Shown piece by piece: positions 37,704 through 47,995 of a stretch of DNA of 62,304 bases. Made by a program: the position numbers and the translations under genes. The stretch covers positions 1 through 62,304 of the forward strand of contig JACPUX010000016.1 of assembly GCA_016192065.1 (NCBI GenBank). The letters are read 5' to 3'. Under the pieces are notes generated by a model that was given only the letters and a program-made list of their open reading frames with translations, ran no database searches and was not told the DNA's origin. Position 1 is the first letter of the stretch. Each line of letters opens with the position of its first letter. The stretch comes from Betaproteobacteria bacterium. GTDB taxonomy: Bacteria; Pseudomonadota; Gammaproteobacteria; Burkholderiales; Casimicrobiaceae.

Positions 37704-38474
37704 ATGCGCGCAATTATCCCCATCCCCGCCTTCAGCGACAACTACATCTGGCTCATCCATGACGGTCGCCATGCCGTCCTGGTCGATCCGGGCGACGCCA
37801 CGCCGGCATTCGCGGCCCTCGCCGCCCTGCGCTTGGAACTGCGGGCCATCCTGCTCACCCACCATCACCCAGACCATGTCGGGGGCGCCGCCGAACTCGC
37901 CGCAGCCACCGGCGCGGCGGTGTACGGACCTTCACGCACCGCCTGCGGCACAACCTTCCATACCCTCGCCGGGGACGAGCGCGTGGTCCTTGGTACACCC
38001 GAGCTGGCTCTGGAAGTGCTCGCCGTTCCCGGACACACCCGCGATCATCTCGCTTACTACGGCATCGGCGCGCTGTTCTGCGGCGACACGCTCTTTGCCG
38101 GCGGCTGCGGCCGCTTGTTCGAGGGCTCCCCGGCGCAAATGTTCAGTTCGCTGCAGCGCCTCGCCCGCTTGCCCCACGATACCCTGGTTTTTTGCGCGCA
38201 TGAGTACACCCTGGCCAATTTGCGTTTCGCGTGCCGCGTGGAACCCGAGAACGCGGCGCTGGCGGCGCGCGAGATGGCCGAGCGCGCCAAGCGGGAACGC
38301 GCGCTGCCGACCCTGCCCTCGACCATCGGCCTCGAACGTGCGACCAACCCTTTTCTGCGCTGCCAAGAGCCCGCCGTGATCGCCGCCGCCGGCACCGCGG
38401 CGGGGCAGCGCCTGGAAGAACCCGTGGCGGTCTTCACCGCCCTGCGTGCCTGGAAGGATCGTTTCACAGAATGA
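37704..38474 (+). CDS. gloB: Hydroxyacylglutathione hydrolase (glyoxalase II)
   Basis: A 256-residue metallo-beta-lactamase-fold enzyme hydrolysing S-lactoylglutathione. The metal motif THHHPDH gives His53, His55, Asp57 and His58; later ligands lie in VPGHTRDH and FCGDTLF, and the glutathione-binding C-terminus has CAHEYTLANLRFA. The ATG at 37704 gives the standard N-terminus (IIPIPAFSDNYIW). It is divergent from the methyltransferase. Confidence 0.95.
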   Translation: MRAIIPIPAFSDNYIWLIHDGRHAVLVDPGDATPAFAALAALRLELRAILLTHHHPDHVGGAAELAAATGAAVYGPSRTACGTTFHTLAGDERVVLGTPELALEVLAVPGHTRDHLAYYGIGALFCGDTLFAGGCGRLFEGSPAQMFSSLQRLARLPHDTLVFCAHEYTLANLRFACRVEPENAALAAREMAERAKRERALPTLPSTIGLERATNPFLRCQEPAVIAAAGTAAGQRLEEPVAVFTALRAWKDRFTE

Positions 38475-38810
38475 AGTGGTAGACGAAGCGCCGGCGACGA
38501 CCCGTCGCGAACGGAGCGGCGCAGCCCCCGCTCGGCACGCGCGGTCGCCACTTCAGTCAGGCGCCGTTCGCGCGCGACTGCGTCCCAACTGCCTATCCAG
38601 TCCGAGCGCAGCTCGTGGCATGCCCCCAGAAGCGTCCGCGCTGCACCTCCCCCACGCTGCGCTTGACGCTGGCCGGCACTGTGACTACCATCGCCCGAAC
38701 CCCAGCGTTCCGGTGCGGATACTGAAGCCGAACGCGGGGGTGGGGGAAGCTTCGCCAGACTTCGCGTTCGCTTCGATGATCGCTCTTCGCCGTTGGTGCG
38801 AGTTATCGAC
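38475..38810. other. Intergenic region upstream of mltD
   Basis: About 336 bases, GC-rich, with inverted segments such as CGCGAACGG and CCGTTCGCG near 38506-38575 that could form a long hairpin. The mltD promoter is listed separately. No gene seen. Confidence 0.5.
38663..38691 (+). promoter_or_regulatory. Predicted sigma-70 promoter of mltD
   Basis: TTGACG (38663-38668), a 17-base spacer and TACCAT (38686-38691) lie about 120 bases before the mltD start. Confidence 0.45.
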
Positions 38811-40304
38811 ATGCATCTTGCAGTTCTTCTGCTTCTAGCCCTGGGCGGCTCCGCCGGTGTCTTGGCACAATCACCAGCGGCGAACCCAGCGCCGGAGGAA
38901 GACTTCGCGATCATGGCCGAAGCCGAGCCCGCGGAGCCAGTGCAGCTCAATGGCCTGGACCCCGCGGACGAAGCGCTCATTGCGCCCAGCGCCGAATTCC
39001 CACTGGACGCCTTTGACCCGCCCGCCAGCTCATGGACACGCCTGCGTGGCGGTTTCGCCATGCGTGACATCGACGGTCCTCTGGTGCGCCGCTGGGAGAA
39101 GTGGTACGCGGCCCGCCCGGAATATGTTGAGCGCATGGTTGAGCGCAGCCGGCGCTATCTCTATCACATCATCGCCGAAGTCGATCGGCGCGGCATGCCC
39201 ATGGAAGTGGCCATCCTGCCGATGATCGAAAGCGCCTACAATCCGCTGGCGCTGTCGCGTGCACGCGCACTGGGAATCTGGCAGTTCATCCCCGCGACCG
39301 GCAAGAAATATGGGCTGGAGCAGAATTGGTGGTTCGACGAGCGCCGCGACGTCGTTTCCGCCACCGCCGGCGCACTCGACTATCTGGAGACCCTGCACGC
39401 CATGTTCGGCGACTGGCAACTTGCGCTGGCCGCCTACAACTGCGGCGAGGGCGGGGTAGGGCGCGCCATTGCCCGGAACAAGGCCAAGCGCAAAGGAACC
39501 GACTACGCCAGTCTCACGCTCCCCCGAGAGACCCGCGAATACTTGCCCAAGCTGCAGGCGGTCAAGAACATCCTGCGCGCTCCCGAGGCCTTCGGGCTGA
39601 ACCTGGCGGACATTCCCGACACACCCTATTTCAAGACCGTCACCGCCTCTCACCCCATCGACGTCAAGATTGCCGCCGAACTCGCGGAGATGCCGGTCGA
39701 GGAATTCCTGTCGCTCAACCCAGCATACAACCGGCCGGTGATCGGCGGTGCCCAGCAACACACCCTGCTGCTCCCGGTCGACAAGGCCGAGGCGTTTAGT
39801 GCGAAGCTCGCCCTGCTTGATACCTCGCCGGTTTCCTGGCGTGCCTACCGGCTCAAACCCGGTGAGCGGCTGGAGCAGGTTGCCGCGAAATTCGACTACG
39901 CTCCGGAGGCTCTGCGCCTAGCCAACGGGATACGCGGGACTCGGCCGCTGCCCGCCGGCGTATCGCTGCTGGTCCCGGCGCGCGAAAACAGCGACGCCGG
40001 GGAAGTTGAACTGCATGCGGCGGTATTCGTGCCGCCGCCGGTGGAAATGGGCAACGGTACCCATCGTGTGCGCCGAGGAGAAACCCTGGCCTCGATCGCC
40101 GCAGTGTATGGCGCCACCATTGCCGAGCTGCAACGCTGGAATAGGCTGGCCAGCAACGCGCTGAAACCCGGCCAAAGACTGCGCATCGGCGATTACGGCG
40201 CCTCCACGCGGAAGAATACGCCTACGAGCGGGGTCAAGAAGTCTCCGAAAACTCTGCCCAAGGGCAAGCCCAAGCCCGAAGCCAAGGGTAAGAAACGCGC
40301 CTGA
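38811..40304 (+). CDS. mltD: Membrane-bound lytic transglycosylase D
   Basis: A 497-residue murein hydrolase. A signal peptide ([20 protein letters not shown]) is followed by an SLT domain (about 90-250) with catalytic Glu140 in [12 protein letters not shown] and the motifs [12 protein letters not shown] and AYNCGEG. C-terminal LysM-type repeats lie at about 340-385 and 420-465 ([19 protein letters not shown]). The tail is Lys-rich. There is no lipobox, so it may be a soluble or loosely anchored form. The upstream GTG 38793 is an alternative start. Confidence 0.92.
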   Translation: MHLAVLLLLALGGSAGVLAQSPAANPAPEEDFAIMAEAEPAEPVQLNGLDPADEALIAPSAEFPLDAFDPPASSWTRLRGGFAMRDIDGPLVRRWEKWYAARPEYVERMVERSRRYLYHIIAEVDRRGMPMEVAILPMIESAYNPLALSRARALGIWQFIPATGKKYGLEQNWWFDERRDVVSATAGALDYLETLHAMFGDWQLALAAYNCGEGGVGRAIARNKAKRKGTDYASLTLPRETREYLPKLQAVKNILRAPEAFGLNLADIPDTPYFKTVTASHPIDVKIAAELAEMPVEEFLSLNPAYNRPVIGGAQQHTLLLPVDKAEAFSAKLALLDTSPVSWRAYRLKPGERLEQVAAKFDYAPEALRLANGIRGTRPLPAGVSLLVPARENSDAGEVELHAAVFVPPPVEMGNGTHRVRRGETLASIAAVYGATIAELQRWNRLASNALKPGQRLRIGDYGASTRKNTPTSGVKKSPKTLPKGKPKPEAKGKKRA

Positions 40305-40617
40305 TCGCGGCGCGCTGAGCGCTTCGCGCGGGAGCGGGTTACAGCACGCTCTTTCCGGTCCTTCCGCCACCCCAGTGCTCCGCAAGCAGGGCAGGGGCGA
40401 TCACCGGATCGCACGAGCATGGTGCGCGGCGAAGCCGACAAAGTTAACGCTTGATTTGAAAATGGAAAAAGGCCACGCCGCCCGACGACTCGGCGCCGGT
40501 TCTGGCACGACAGGTTGTCTGCACGGCCGCGCGCGTGCCGCAAGCACGTGCGCCCCGCCGGGCGCACCAAATAAAAAGGGCGGCGCAAGCGCCGCCCTGA
40601 TCGGGATGCCGAACGAC
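40305..40617. other. Intergenic region between mltD and the histone-like gene
   Basis: About 313 bases separating two convergent genes. It contains the strong terminator at 40571-40598. No gene, repeat or RNA could be identified in the rest. Confidence 0.6.
40571..40598 (-). terminator. Rho-independent terminator of the histone H1-like gene
   Basis: On the minus strand GGGCGGCG-CTTG-CGCCGCCC followed by TTTTTAT, 20 bases after the stop codon. A perfect 8-bp stem. Confidence 0.85.
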
Positions 40618-41163
40618 TTAGGCGGACGGTGCCGACGGAGCGGCAGGTGCGGCCGCAGAGGAGGACTTCTTCACTGCCCGCTTGGCCGCGGGTTTCTTCG
40701 CTGCCTTCTTGGCCGCGGGCTTCTTCGCCGCTTTCTTGGCCGCGGGCTTCTTCGCTGCTTTCTTGGCGGCGGGTTTCTTCGCCGCTTTCTTGGCCGCGGG
40801 TTTCTTCGCCGCCTTCTTGGCCGCGGGCTTCTTCGCCGCTTTCTTGGCCGCGGGTTTCTTCGCCGCTTTCTTGGCGGCGGGTTTCTTCGCCGCTTTCTTG
40901 GCCGCGGGTTTCTTCGCTGCCTTCTTGGCCGCGGGTTTCTTCGCCGCCTTCTTGGCCGCGGGTTTCTTCGCCGCCTTCTTGGCCGCGGGTTTCTTCGCCG
41001 CCTTCTTGGCCGCGGGCTTCTTCGCTGCCTTCTTGGCCGCGGGCTTCTTCGCTGCGGGTTTCTTCTTCGCAGCGGCTTTCTTGGCCGGAGCGGCGGGGGT
41101 TGCGGAAGTGGCCATGTCGGATGCAGCTTTGGCGGCCATGGTGCTCTTTTCAGTTTCAGCCAT
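40618..41163 (-). CDS. Histone H1-like Lys/Ala/Pro repeat protein
   Basis: A 181-residue very basic protein. Residues about 35-160 are near-perfect nine-residue repeats of the type KKPAAKKAA, about 13 copies, encoded by 27-bp DNA repeats. This is the composition of bacterial histone H1-like/AlgP-type nucleoid proteins, which bind DNA nonspecifically. The N-terminus [14 protein letters not shown] and a Ser/Ala/Pro tail flank the repeats. It has its own promoter (41257-41284), an AGGAG ribosome site and a terminator. Copy number is expected to vary between strains. Confidence 0.88.
   Translation of the reverse strand: MAETEKSTMAAKAASDMATSATPAAPAKKAAAKKKPAAKKPAAKKAAKKPAAKKAAKKPAAKKAAKKPAAKKAAKKPAAKKAAKKPAAKKAAKKPAAKKAAKKPAAKKAAKKPAAKKAAKKPAAKKAAKKPAAKKAAKKPAAKKAAKKPAAKKAAKKPAAKRAVKKSSSAAAPAAPSAPSA
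40640..41090. repeat. 27-bp tandem repeats coding for KKPAAKKAA units
   Basis: Near-identical 27-base units (GCGGGTTTCTTCGCCGCCTT plus CTTGGCC on the plus strand) repeat about 13 times. Third-base differences (gcc/gct, ttg) are scattered, so they are old copies homogenised by recombination rather than a fresh expansion. Confidence 0.85.
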
Positions 41164-41256
41164 TTGAGTCTCCTGTCAGGTTCATATCGGTTTCATGCCA
41201 CAGGTGACTTGCACTTGACAACCGGCGCTTGTTATTGATGTCACCTGCTGCACTGT

Positions 41257-41284
41257 ATTCTAGCCGTTTTTTTTTTCGTTACAA
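41257..41284 (-). promoter_or_regulatory. Predicted promoter of the histone H1-like gene
   Basis: On the minus strand TTGTAA (41284-41279), a 16-base spacer containing an A-run and TAGAAT (41262-41257). The A-tract between the boxes could act as an intrinsic bend. Confidence 0.45.
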
Positions 41285-41373
41285 GAACTTTGCAAAAAAA
41301 AGTTCGAGTGTCAAGCGTTGATGTTGCGATTTCACCAACTCAGCGCGCGCGAAAAACAGCTCACGACGAGTAC

Positions 41374-42621
41374 TCAATCCGCGCTCAAGTGTTCACCCGC
41401 GAAGAGTTGCGCGACTGTTTCACGCTCACGCACGATCTGGCTGGAAGCCGCATTCACCATGACTTCGCAGGCGCGTGGCCGAGTGTTGTAGTTGGAGCTC
41501 ATGACGAAACCGTAGGCGCCGGCGTCGCGCACGGCGAGGAGATCTCCGGCGTGCAGGGCAAGCTCGCGATCATGTCCCAGGAAGTCGGCGCTCTCGCAAA
41601 TCGGGCCGACGATCTGGAAGGTCTCGTTTGCCTCGGCGCGGGGGCATACCGGCTCGATGGCATGGTAGGCGCCGTAGAGCGCCGGCCGCATCAGGTCGTT
41701 CATGGCCGCGTCGACGATGGCGAAGCTGCGCCCTTCAACACGCTTCACGTATTCCACGCGAGTGAGCAGGATGCCGGCGCCGCCAATGATCGAGCGCCCC
41801 GGCTCCAGCATCAGGCCCAGGCCGCGCGCGGCAAGCGCGGGCGCGACCGCGGCGGCGTAGCGTGCCAGGTCGATGGTGGCTTCGCCCTGGTAGGCGATAC
41901 CGACACCGCCACCCAAATCGAGGTGGCGTAGCGCGATGCCTTCCGCGGCCAGGCGATCGACGAGCAGGAGCAGCCGGTTCATGGCATCGACGTACGGAGA
42001 CAGCTCTGTGATCTGCGAACCGATATGACAATCCAGGCCGATGAGTTCGATGTGCGCCATGTTGCGCGCCGCCCGATAGACCTCCAGCGCGGCGCCGAAG
42101 GGCACGCCGAACTTGTTTTCCCGCAAACCGGTGGAGATGTACGGATGGGTCTTGGCGTCCACATCCGGATTGACCCGCAAACTCACCCGCGCGCGCCGAC
42201 CCATGGCCGCCGCGAGCGCGTCGAGCCGTTCGAGTTCGGGCGCCGATTCGACATTGAAACAGTGGATGTCCTGGGCCAGGGCGAGGCGGATTTCCGCTTC
42301 GCTCTTGCCCACGCCCGAAAAGAGGATCTTCCCGGGATCACCCCCGGCGGCGAGCACCCGTGCCAGCTCACCCCCGGAGACGATGTCGAAGCCCGCGCCC
42401 TGGCGCGCCAGAAGATTCAATACCGCTAGATTGGAGTTGGCCTTGACCGAATAGCACAACAGATGCGGCACTCCGGCGAAGGCCCGCTGATAGGCGGCCA
42501 GATTCTCCAGGATGCTGGCCCGCGAATACACATAAGCGGGCGTACCGAAGCGCTGGGCGATGACCCTGAGGGGCAGATCCTCGACGTGGAGTTCGCCGTG
42601 CTGGTAGGCGAAGGCGTTCAC
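41374..42621 (-). CDS. lysA: Diaminopimelate decarboxylase
   Basis: A 415-residue PLP enzyme making lysine from meso-diaminopimelate. The PLP-lysine motif CYSVKANSN, the HIGSQI motif, LDLGGGVGI, EPGRSIIG and the C-terminal CESADFLGHDREL are visible. The GTG start at 42621 overlaps the lptM stop (AAGTGA), typical of the lptM-lysA pair in betaproteobacteria. No cyaY gene lies upstream, which is often the third member of the locus. Confidence 0.96.
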   Translation of the reverse strand: MNAFAYQHGELHVEDLPLRVIAQRFGTPAYVYSRASILENLAAYQRAFAGVPHLLCYSVKANSNLAVLNLLARQGAGFDIVSGGELARVLAAGGDPGKILFSGVGKSEAEIRLALAQDIHCFNVESAPELERLDALAAAMGRRARVSLRVNPDVDAKTHPYISTGLRENKFGVPFGAALEVYRAARNMAHIELIGLDCHIGSQITELSPYVDAMNRLLLLVDRLAAEGIALRHLDLGGGVGIAYQGEATIDLARYAAAVAPALAARGLGLMLEPGRSIIGGAGILLTRVEYVKRVEGRSFAIVDAAMNDLMRPALYGAYHAIEPVCPRAEANETFQIVGPICESADFLGHDRELALHAGDLLAVRDAGAYGFVMSSNYNTRPRACEVMVNAASSQIVRERETVAQLFAGEHLSAD

Positions 42622-42788
42622 TTCTGCTCCTGATCCTTGCGTGCGTTCGCCTCGCCCGGTGCGGCTTCGGCCGGCTGCGCCGGCACCGCGGCGCTGCCGG
42701 CGGCGGCCGGCTGCGACAGCGTGAGTGGGCCCTTATAGCCGCAGGCGACGAGCAGCATCAGAAGCGCGAACAGCGAAGTCTTTTTCAT
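42618..42788 (-). CDS. lptM: Small outer-membrane lipoprotein LptM (YifL family)
   Basis: A 56-residue lipoprotein. After MKKTSLFALLMLLVAC, a lipobox with Cys16, comes the family signature CGYKGPLTL; the rest is a low-complexity Ala/Pro tail. LptM assists disulphide maturation of the LptD-LptE lipopolysaccharide translocon. Its stop overlaps the lysA GTG. The gene is short and easy to miss. Confidence 0.85.
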   Translation of the reverse strand: MKKTSLFALLMLLVACGYKGPLTLSQPAAAGSAAVPAQPAEAAPGEANARKDQEQK

Positions 42789-42823
42789 GCGAACGATGTT
42801 AACACGGCGGCGAGCTTGCTCTT

Positions 42824-43543
42824 TCAGCGCAACATTGGCTCGAACTGCCGCACCGCGGCGCGGGCCGCGCGAAAATCAGGGTAGAGCCGCGCCACCACTT
42901 CCCAGAAGCGGCTGGAGTGGTTCATCTGGGCGAGATGCGCCACTTCGTGGGCGATAATGTAATCGGCCAGTGCCGGTGGCAGTTGAATCAAGCGCCAGTG
43001 CAAGCGGATCACACCGCTGCGGTTGCAGCTTCCCCACAAGGTTCGCGGCGCATAGATGATGAGGCGGGGCGGAGCGAGTCCCAGGATTGCGGCGTACTGC
43101 GCGAGGCGCGGCGCGAAGGCCTCGGCCGCATGGCGTCGCAGACCCTGCTCCACCGCACGCTCCACGGCTTGTGCGTCCTCGGGCCGAGGCAAGTCGAGGT
43201 GCAGCAGCTCGCTTTCGACACGCAGGCGCAGCCGCGCCGCGCGGCGCAACACCAACCGAAGTTGCCGTCCCTCGACCAGCAGCGTGGCCCCGTCGTGCCA
43301 AGCGGCCTCGGGCGCCTGTTGCGCGCGGCGCGCCCATTCGGCGAGCTTGGCGAGAATCCAGGCCGATTTTTCGTTCAGCACCTGGTCCAGCTCGCGCACG
43401 GTGAGGCGCAAGGGTGCCCGGACGGTGAGTCCGTCTTGGCCGATCTGCAAGCCCACCGTGCGTCGCCGCGCCCGCACCAGTCGATAGTCGATATCCCGGT
43501 CGCCGAGTTTGACGCGCCGCGCTTCGTCCGGAGCAGTCTTCAA
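42824..43543 (-). CDS. YgjP/SprT-like zinc metallopeptidase (DUF45)
   Basis: A 239-residue metallopeptidase-like protein with the zinc motif HEVAHLAQMNHSSRFW near residue 197 and the strand IDYRLVRARRRTVGLQI typical of the DUF45/M48-like YgjP family. No signal peptide, so cytosolic. The biological substrate of the family is unsettled. It follows plsC on the same strand after 46 bases. Confidence 0.85.
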   Translation of the reverse strand: MKTAPDEARRVKLGDRDIDYRLVRARRRTVGLQIGQDGLTVRAPLRLTVRELDQVLNEKSAWILAKLAEWARRAQQAPEAAWHDGATLLVEGRQLRLVLRRAARLRLRVESELLHLDLPRPEDAQAVERAVEQGLRRHAAEAFAPRLAQYAAILGLAPPRLIIYAPRTLWGSCNRSGVIRLHWRLIQLPPALADYIIAHEVAHLAQMNHSSRFWEVVARLYPDFRAARAAVRQFEPMLR

Positions 43544-43589
43544 GCTGGAGATCTCAGTTGAACGCGTCCTAGGGTGCGTGCTTCCAGGC

Positions 43590-44321
43590 TCAAGCCAACC
43601 CCCGGGGATCCCCCAGGCGCGCGGTCTCGCTCTCGATCCAGTGCTCGACTTCGCGGGTCAAATCGTCCGCCGTGCGCCCGGCAGTCTCGATCGGCTTGCC
43701 CACGCTCAAGGTGATGCGGCCGGGGAACGTGCGCCACCCGTGCTTGGGCCAAAGGTAGCCAGCGTTGTGCGCCACCGGCAGAATGGGCATTCCCAGCTCC
43801 AGCGCGAGACGTGCGCCGCCAGGTTTGTAGCGGCCTTTCTTGCCCGCGGCGATGCGGGTGCCTTCGGGGAAGATGGTGATCCAGAAACCCTGGTCCCGCC
43901 GCACCCGTCCCTGCTCGATGATCTGCTGCATGGCCTCGGCGGCTCGGCCGCGGTCGATGAGGATGGGCGAGAACAGCGCGAATCCCCAGCCGAAGAATGG
44001 AATCCAAACCAGCTCGCGCTTGGCGATGAAGGACATCGGCGGCATCACCAATTGCAGGAACACCGTCTCCCAGGTGGAAGAGTGCTTGCACATGATGATA
44101 TGCGGTCGGCCATGAATGTTCTGAGCACCTTCCACGTGATCGCGGATGCCAGCGATCACCCGCGCGCCCCACACCGCCAGCCGGCTCCAAAGCCGGATGA
44201 AGCGGTACCGCGGCACGCGCGGCAGAAAGACACCCAACATCAGAAAGGTGGCGACCGGGAGGGTCATCAGCACCATGTAGGCCAGAAACAGAATGGAGCG
44301 CAATTCGACCAAGGGAATCAA
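43590..44321 (-). CDS. plsC: 1-acyl-sn-glycerol-3-phosphate acyltransferase
   Basis: A 243-residue phospholipid-synthesis enzyme anchored by an N-terminal membrane segment (about 8-33). The acyltransferase motif I is H80-x4-E85 (CKHSSTWETV) rather than the canonical HX4D, as I recall for other betaproteobacterial PlsC proteins; motif III is FPEGTRI. It overlaps gmhB by four bases and forms the end of the glyQS-gmhB-plsC run. Confidence 0.92.
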   Translation of the reverse strand: MIPLVELRSILFLAYMVLMTLPVATFLMLGVFLPRVPRYRFIRLWSRLAVWGARVIAGIRDHVEGAQNIHGRPHIIMCKHSSTWETVFLQLVMPPMSFIAKRELVWIPFFGWGFALFSPILIDRGRAAEAMQQIIEQGRVRRDQGFWITIFPEGTRIAAGKKGRYKPGGARLALELGMPILPVAHNAGYLWPKHGWRTFPGRITLSVGKPIETAGRTADDLTREVEHWIESETARLGDPRGLA

Positions 44322-44896
44322 TCCTCAGTAAGCAAGGCGGAAACCGCGAACGCGAGATCGGGATAGATCACCGTCTCGCGGGGAAAGTCGCCCTCGCGCA
44401 GGGTCTTTTCGCCTTTGCCGGTGAGTACCAGCATGGCTTGCGCGCCGACCGCGCGAGCGCATTGCAAGTCGCGCAGGCTGTCGCCGACGCAGGGCACGCC
44501 GGTGAGGTCGGTGCCGTAGCGCTCGCCGATTTCTTGCAACATGCCGGGCCTAGGCTTGCGACAAGCGCAGTTGTTATCGGCGGTATGGGGGCAATAGAAG
44601 ATCGCATCCAGGCGGGCTCCGACCTGCGCCAGGGCGCGGTGCATCTTTTCGTGGATGGCATTGAGCGTGGCCATGTCGAAGAGGCCGCGCCCGATGCCCG
44701 ACTGGTTGGTCGCCACCACCACCCGAAAGCCGGCATGATTGAGGCGCGCGATCGCGTCCAGACTGCCGGGAATGGGCCGCCACTCCTCGGGGGTTTTGAT
44801 GAAGGCTTCGCTGTCGTGATTGATGACCCCGTCGCGATCGAGAATGATCAGCCTGGAGCGGGGCGCGGCGGCGCCTTCGGCGGAAAGCTGGACCAT
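44318..44896 (-). CDS. gmhB: D-glycero-beta-D-manno-heptose 1,7-bisphosphate 7-phosphatase
   Basis: A 192-residue HAD phosphatase of lipopolysaccharide heptose synthesis. The nucleophile motif ILDRDGVIN is followed by VVATNQSGIGRG and a zinc-binding loop (CPHTADNNCACRKP). The ATG at 44896 is adjacent to the glyS stop (overlap of one base). The neighbourhood glyS-gmhB-plsC is standard in betaproteobacteria. Confidence 0.94.
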   Translation of the reverse strand: MVQLSAEGAAAPRSRLIILDRDGVINHDSEAFIKTPEEWRPIPGSLDAIARLNHAGFRVVVATNQSGIGRGLFDMATLNAIHEKMHRALAQVGARLDAIFYCPHTADNNCACRKPRPGMLQEIGERYGTDLTGVPCVGDSLRDLQCARAVGAQAMLVLTGKGEKTLREGDFPRETVIYPDLAFAVSALLTED

Positions 44897-47040
44897 CAGG
44901 CAAGCTTCGAGAGGTCGGCCACGCGATTCATCATCGCGCCCAGGTGCTTGAGCAGCCGCAAGCGGTTTTCGCGTACGCCGGGGTCTTCGGCCATGACCAT
45001 CACGTCGGTGAAGAAGCGGTCCACCTCGGCGCGCAGCCCGGCAAGGGCGATCAGGGCGGCGGTGAAGTCCTCTTCGGCGAGCCAGGCCTCGACTTGCGGA
45101 CGCAGCCGCTCGCCGGCGGCGAACAGCGCCCGCTCGGCGTCTTCCTCGAAGCGCGTCGGATCGGGGGCGGCGCCCGCCGCGCCACGGCCCAGCGCGGCAC
45201 TGTCGGCGCCCGCCTCCTTGGCCAGAATGTTGGCGATACGCTTGTTGGCCGCCGCCAGCGCCTGGGCTTCGGGACGGGCGTTGAACTGGCGCACCGCCTC
45301 CAGGCGGCGCGGCACCTGATAGATCGTTTCGTCACAGACCGCAAGCACGGCCTCGATATCCTGCGCCGCGTATTCGCGTTCCTTGAGGTAGTTCTTCAGC
45401 CGCTCTAGCATGAACGCCGCCACCGCCGCCGCGCTCTCGGGCGGCGCGGCACGCGCGCCGAAACTCTGGCGCGCACGCTCCAGCAGCACCGACAGCGGTG
45501 TGCGCACCGGCGTTTCCATGAGGATACGCAGCACGCCCACGGCGTGGCGACGCAGCCCGAAGGGGTCCTTGTCGCCGGTCGGGGCCAGGCCAATGCCAAA
45601 AATGCCCAGGAGAGTATCGAGCTTGTCGGCCAGGGCGACCGCCACGGCCACGCCTCCCTGGGGCAGGCGATCGCCAGCGAAGCGCGGCCAGTAGTGCTGT
45701 TCAATGGCCTCGGCCACGGCCTGCTGTTCGCCGTCGTGGCACGCGTAGTAGCGCCCCATGATGCCTTGCAGTTCGGGGAATTCACCCACCATGTCGGTCA
45801 CCAGATCGGCCTTGGCGAGCCGCGCGGCGCGCCCCGCGGCGGCGGCGTCGGCGCCGGTCAGGACGGCCAGGGCGCCGGCCAGGCGCTCCAGCCGCTCGGT
45901 GCGCTCCAGTTGCGTGCCGAGCTTGTTGTGATAGACCACGCTGGCTAGTTTGTCCACCCGCGCCGCCAGCGGCGTCTTACGATCCTGTTCGAAAAAGAAG
46001 CGCGCGTCGGCGAGGCGCGGTCGCACCACCCGCTCGTTGCCGCGCACGATGTTGTCGGGGTCCGCCAGACGCATGTTGCTGACGATCAGGAAGCGCCGCT
46101 GCAGGCGCCCTTGATGATCGAAAAGCGGAAAGTATTTCTGGTTCTGGCGCATGGTCAGAATCAGGCATTCTTGCGGCACGGCGAGAAAGGACTCCTCGAA
46201 TTCACCGACGTAAACCGCCGGCTGTTCCACCAAGGCGGTGACTTCGTCGAGTAACTCGCTATAGCTCGCAGCATCGCCCAGACTCCCGCCCTGGGCCCGG
46301 GCAGCGGCCAGCAGCGCTTCTTCGATCGCCGCCTGGCGCTGGGCGAAGGAAACGGTCACCTGGCCTTCCTGGGAGAGCTTGGCGACGTAGTCGTCCGCAT
46401 GGTCGAGACGGATGTCCCGCGCGCCCTGAAAGCGATGACCCGAACTCAAGCGGTCGGCCTTGAGGCCAAGTATCGACACCTCCACCACTTCGCTGCCCCA
46501 CAGCGCCAGCAGGCGATGCGCCGGGCGCACGAACTCAACCGTGGTCAGGCCATCGGCGAGCTGATAGCTCATCACCTTAGGAATCGGCAGACTGGACACG
46601 GCCGCTACCAGCGCGCTCTGGAGCCCTTGCGCCAGCGGTTTGCCGGAGATGATTTCGGTGAGGAACAGAGTTTCCGCTTTGCCGTCCATTCGCCGCGACA
46701 GCGCCGCCGGATCGATTGCCTCGTAGCTGGCGATGCCGCGCGCGGCGAGCTTCTTGTTGAGCGCCGCACTCGGCGCGCCGCTCGCATCGAAGGCCACGGC
46801 CAAGGGCATCAGTTTCACCTCCGCCTCTCGATCGGCGGATCGTGCCGCCACGCCCTCGATGGCCACCGCCAGACGGCGCGGCGTCGCGAAGGACTCGCTG
46901 CCGCTTTGCGCATTCAGAAAACCGGACTTGCGCAGACTGTTGACGATGGTCTCGGCGAAGGTCTGTCCCAGTCGCGCCAGCGCTTTGGGCGGTAACTCCT
47001 CAGTGAGCAGTTCGACCAACAAGGTCTCGGTGGCGGTCAT
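44896..47040 (-). CDS. glyS: Glycyl-tRNA synthetase beta subunit
   Basis: A 714-residue beta subunit of the alpha2beta2 glycyl-tRNA synthetase. The start [15 protein letters not shown] and the internal [18 protein letters not shown] are diagnostic. It contains the HD-like and anticodon-binding domains for tRNA-Gly recognition. It overlaps glyQ by four bases (ATGA). Confidence 0.97.
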   Translation of the reverse strand: MTATETLLVELLTEELPPKALARLGQTFAETIVNSLRKSGFLNAQSGSESFATPRRLAVAIEGVAARSADREAEVKLMPLAVAFDASGAPSAALNKKLAARGIASYEAIDPAALSRRMDGKAETLFLTEIISGKPLAQGLQSALVAAVSSLPIPKVMSYQLADGLTTVEFVRPAHRLLALWGSEVVEVSILGLKADRLSSGHRFQGARDIRLDHADDYVAKLSQEGQVTVSFAQRQAAIEEALLAAARAQGGSLGDAASYSELLDEVTALVEQPAVYVGEFEESFLAVPQECLILTMRQNQKYFPLFDHQGRLQRRFLIVSNMRLADPDNIVRGNERVVRPRLADARFFFEQDRKTPLAARVDKLASVVYHNKLGTQLERTERLERLAGALAVLTGADAAAAGRAARLAKADLVTDMVGEFPELQGIMGRYYACHDGEQQAVAEAIEQHYWPRFAGDRLPQGGVAVAVALADKLDTLLGIFGIGLAPTGDKDPFGLRRHAVGVLRILMETPVRTPLSVLLERARQSFGARAAPPESAAAVAAFMLERLKNYLKEREYAAQDIEAVLAVCDETIYQVPRRLEAVRQFNARPEAQALAAANKRIANILAKEAGADSAALGRGAAGAAPDPTRFEEDAERALFAAGERLRPQVEAWLAEEDFTAALIALAGLRAEVDRFFTDVMVMAEDPGVRENRLRLLKHLGAMMNRVADLSKLA

Positions 47041-47954
47041 GATGTACCTTCCCCAGCGCGCAGCATGGGGAACCCCAGACGCTCGCGCGCTTCGAAGTAG
47101 CTCTGCGCCACGGCCCGGGCGAGGTTGCGGATGCGCCCGATGTAGGCCGCCCGTTCGGTGACGGAGATTGCGCCGCGGGCATCGAGCAGGTTGAAGGTGT
47201 GCGCTGCCTTCAGGACCATTTCATACGCGGGCAGAGCGAGCTGCCGCTCCATCAGGTTCTTGGCCTCGCTCTCGTAATCGCCGAAATGACTGAAGAGCAT
47301 GGCCACATTGGAATGCTCGAAATTGTAAGTCGACTGTTCGACCTCGTTCTGTTTGTACACGTCGCCATAGGTCAGCCGATGCCTGGCGTCGCTGGAGCCC
47401 ATCTCCGTCCAGACCAAGTCGAAGACGTTTTCCACCCCTTGCAGATACATGGCCAGGCGCTCGATGCCGTAGGTGATTTCCCCAAGGATGGGCTTGCAGT
47501 CGATGCCGCCCACTTGCTGAAAGTAGGTGAACTGGGTAACTTCCATGCCGTTCAGCCAAACTTCCCAGCCCAGTCCCCAGGCGCCCAGGGTGGGGTTCTC
47601 CCAGTCGTCCTCGACGAAGCGAATATCGTGCTCCTTGGGGTCGATGCCCAAGGCCTCGAGCGAGCCGAGATAGAGTTCAAGAATATCCGGCGGCGAGGGC
47701 TTCAGCACCACCTGGTATTGGTAGTAATGCTGCATGCGGTTGGGGTTCTCGCCATAGCGCCCATCTTTGGGCCGGCGCGAGGGCTGTACGTAAGCGGCAC
47801 TCCAGGGCTCGGGGCCGAGCGCACGTAGGAAGGTGGCGGTGTGCGAGGTGCCCGCCCCGACTTCCATGTCGTAGGGTTGCAGCAGCGCGCACCCGCGCTG
47901 GCCCCAATAGTCCTGGAGCTTGAGTATGACTTCCTGAAAGGTCGGCATGGCCAT
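47037..47954 (-). CDS. glyQ: Glycyl-tRNA synthetase alpha subunit
   Basis: A 305-residue catalytic class II subunit. Motifs [38 protein letters not shown] and [16 protein letters not shown] are those of GlyQ. Together with GlyS it charges tRNA-Gly. It lies 41 bases after lnt on the same strand. Confidence 0.97.
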   Translation of the reverse strand: MAMPTFQEVILKLQDYWGQRGCALLQPYDMEVGAGTSHTATFLRALGPEPWSAAYVQPSRRPKDGRYGENPNRMQHYYQYQVVLKPSPPDILELYLGSLEALGIDPKEHDIRFVEDDWENPTLGAWGLGWEVWLNGMEVTQFTYFQQVGGIDCKPILGEITYGIERLAMYLQGVENVFDLVWTEMGSSDARHRLTYGDVYKQNEVEQSTYNFEHSNVAMLFSHFGDYESEAKNLMERQLALPAYEMVLKAAHTFNLLDARGAISVTERAAYIGRIRNLARAVAQSYFEARERLGFPMLRAGEGTS

Positions 47955-47995
47955 CGCCAGAGTGCGGGAAGACCCCGCAAAGCGCTGATTTTACT

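Noticed and set aside
40629..41207. Long plus-strand frames opposite the histone-like gene, one giving GFFAAFLA hydrophobic repeats that look like a membrane protein
   Set aside because: They are the mirror of the Lys/Ala repeat. The minus frame has a start, ribosome site, promoter and terminator.
43590..44321. PlsC motif HX4E as a mutated active site
   Set aside because: I recall the same glutamate variant in other betaproteobacterial PlsC proteins, so it is probably a normal lineage feature.
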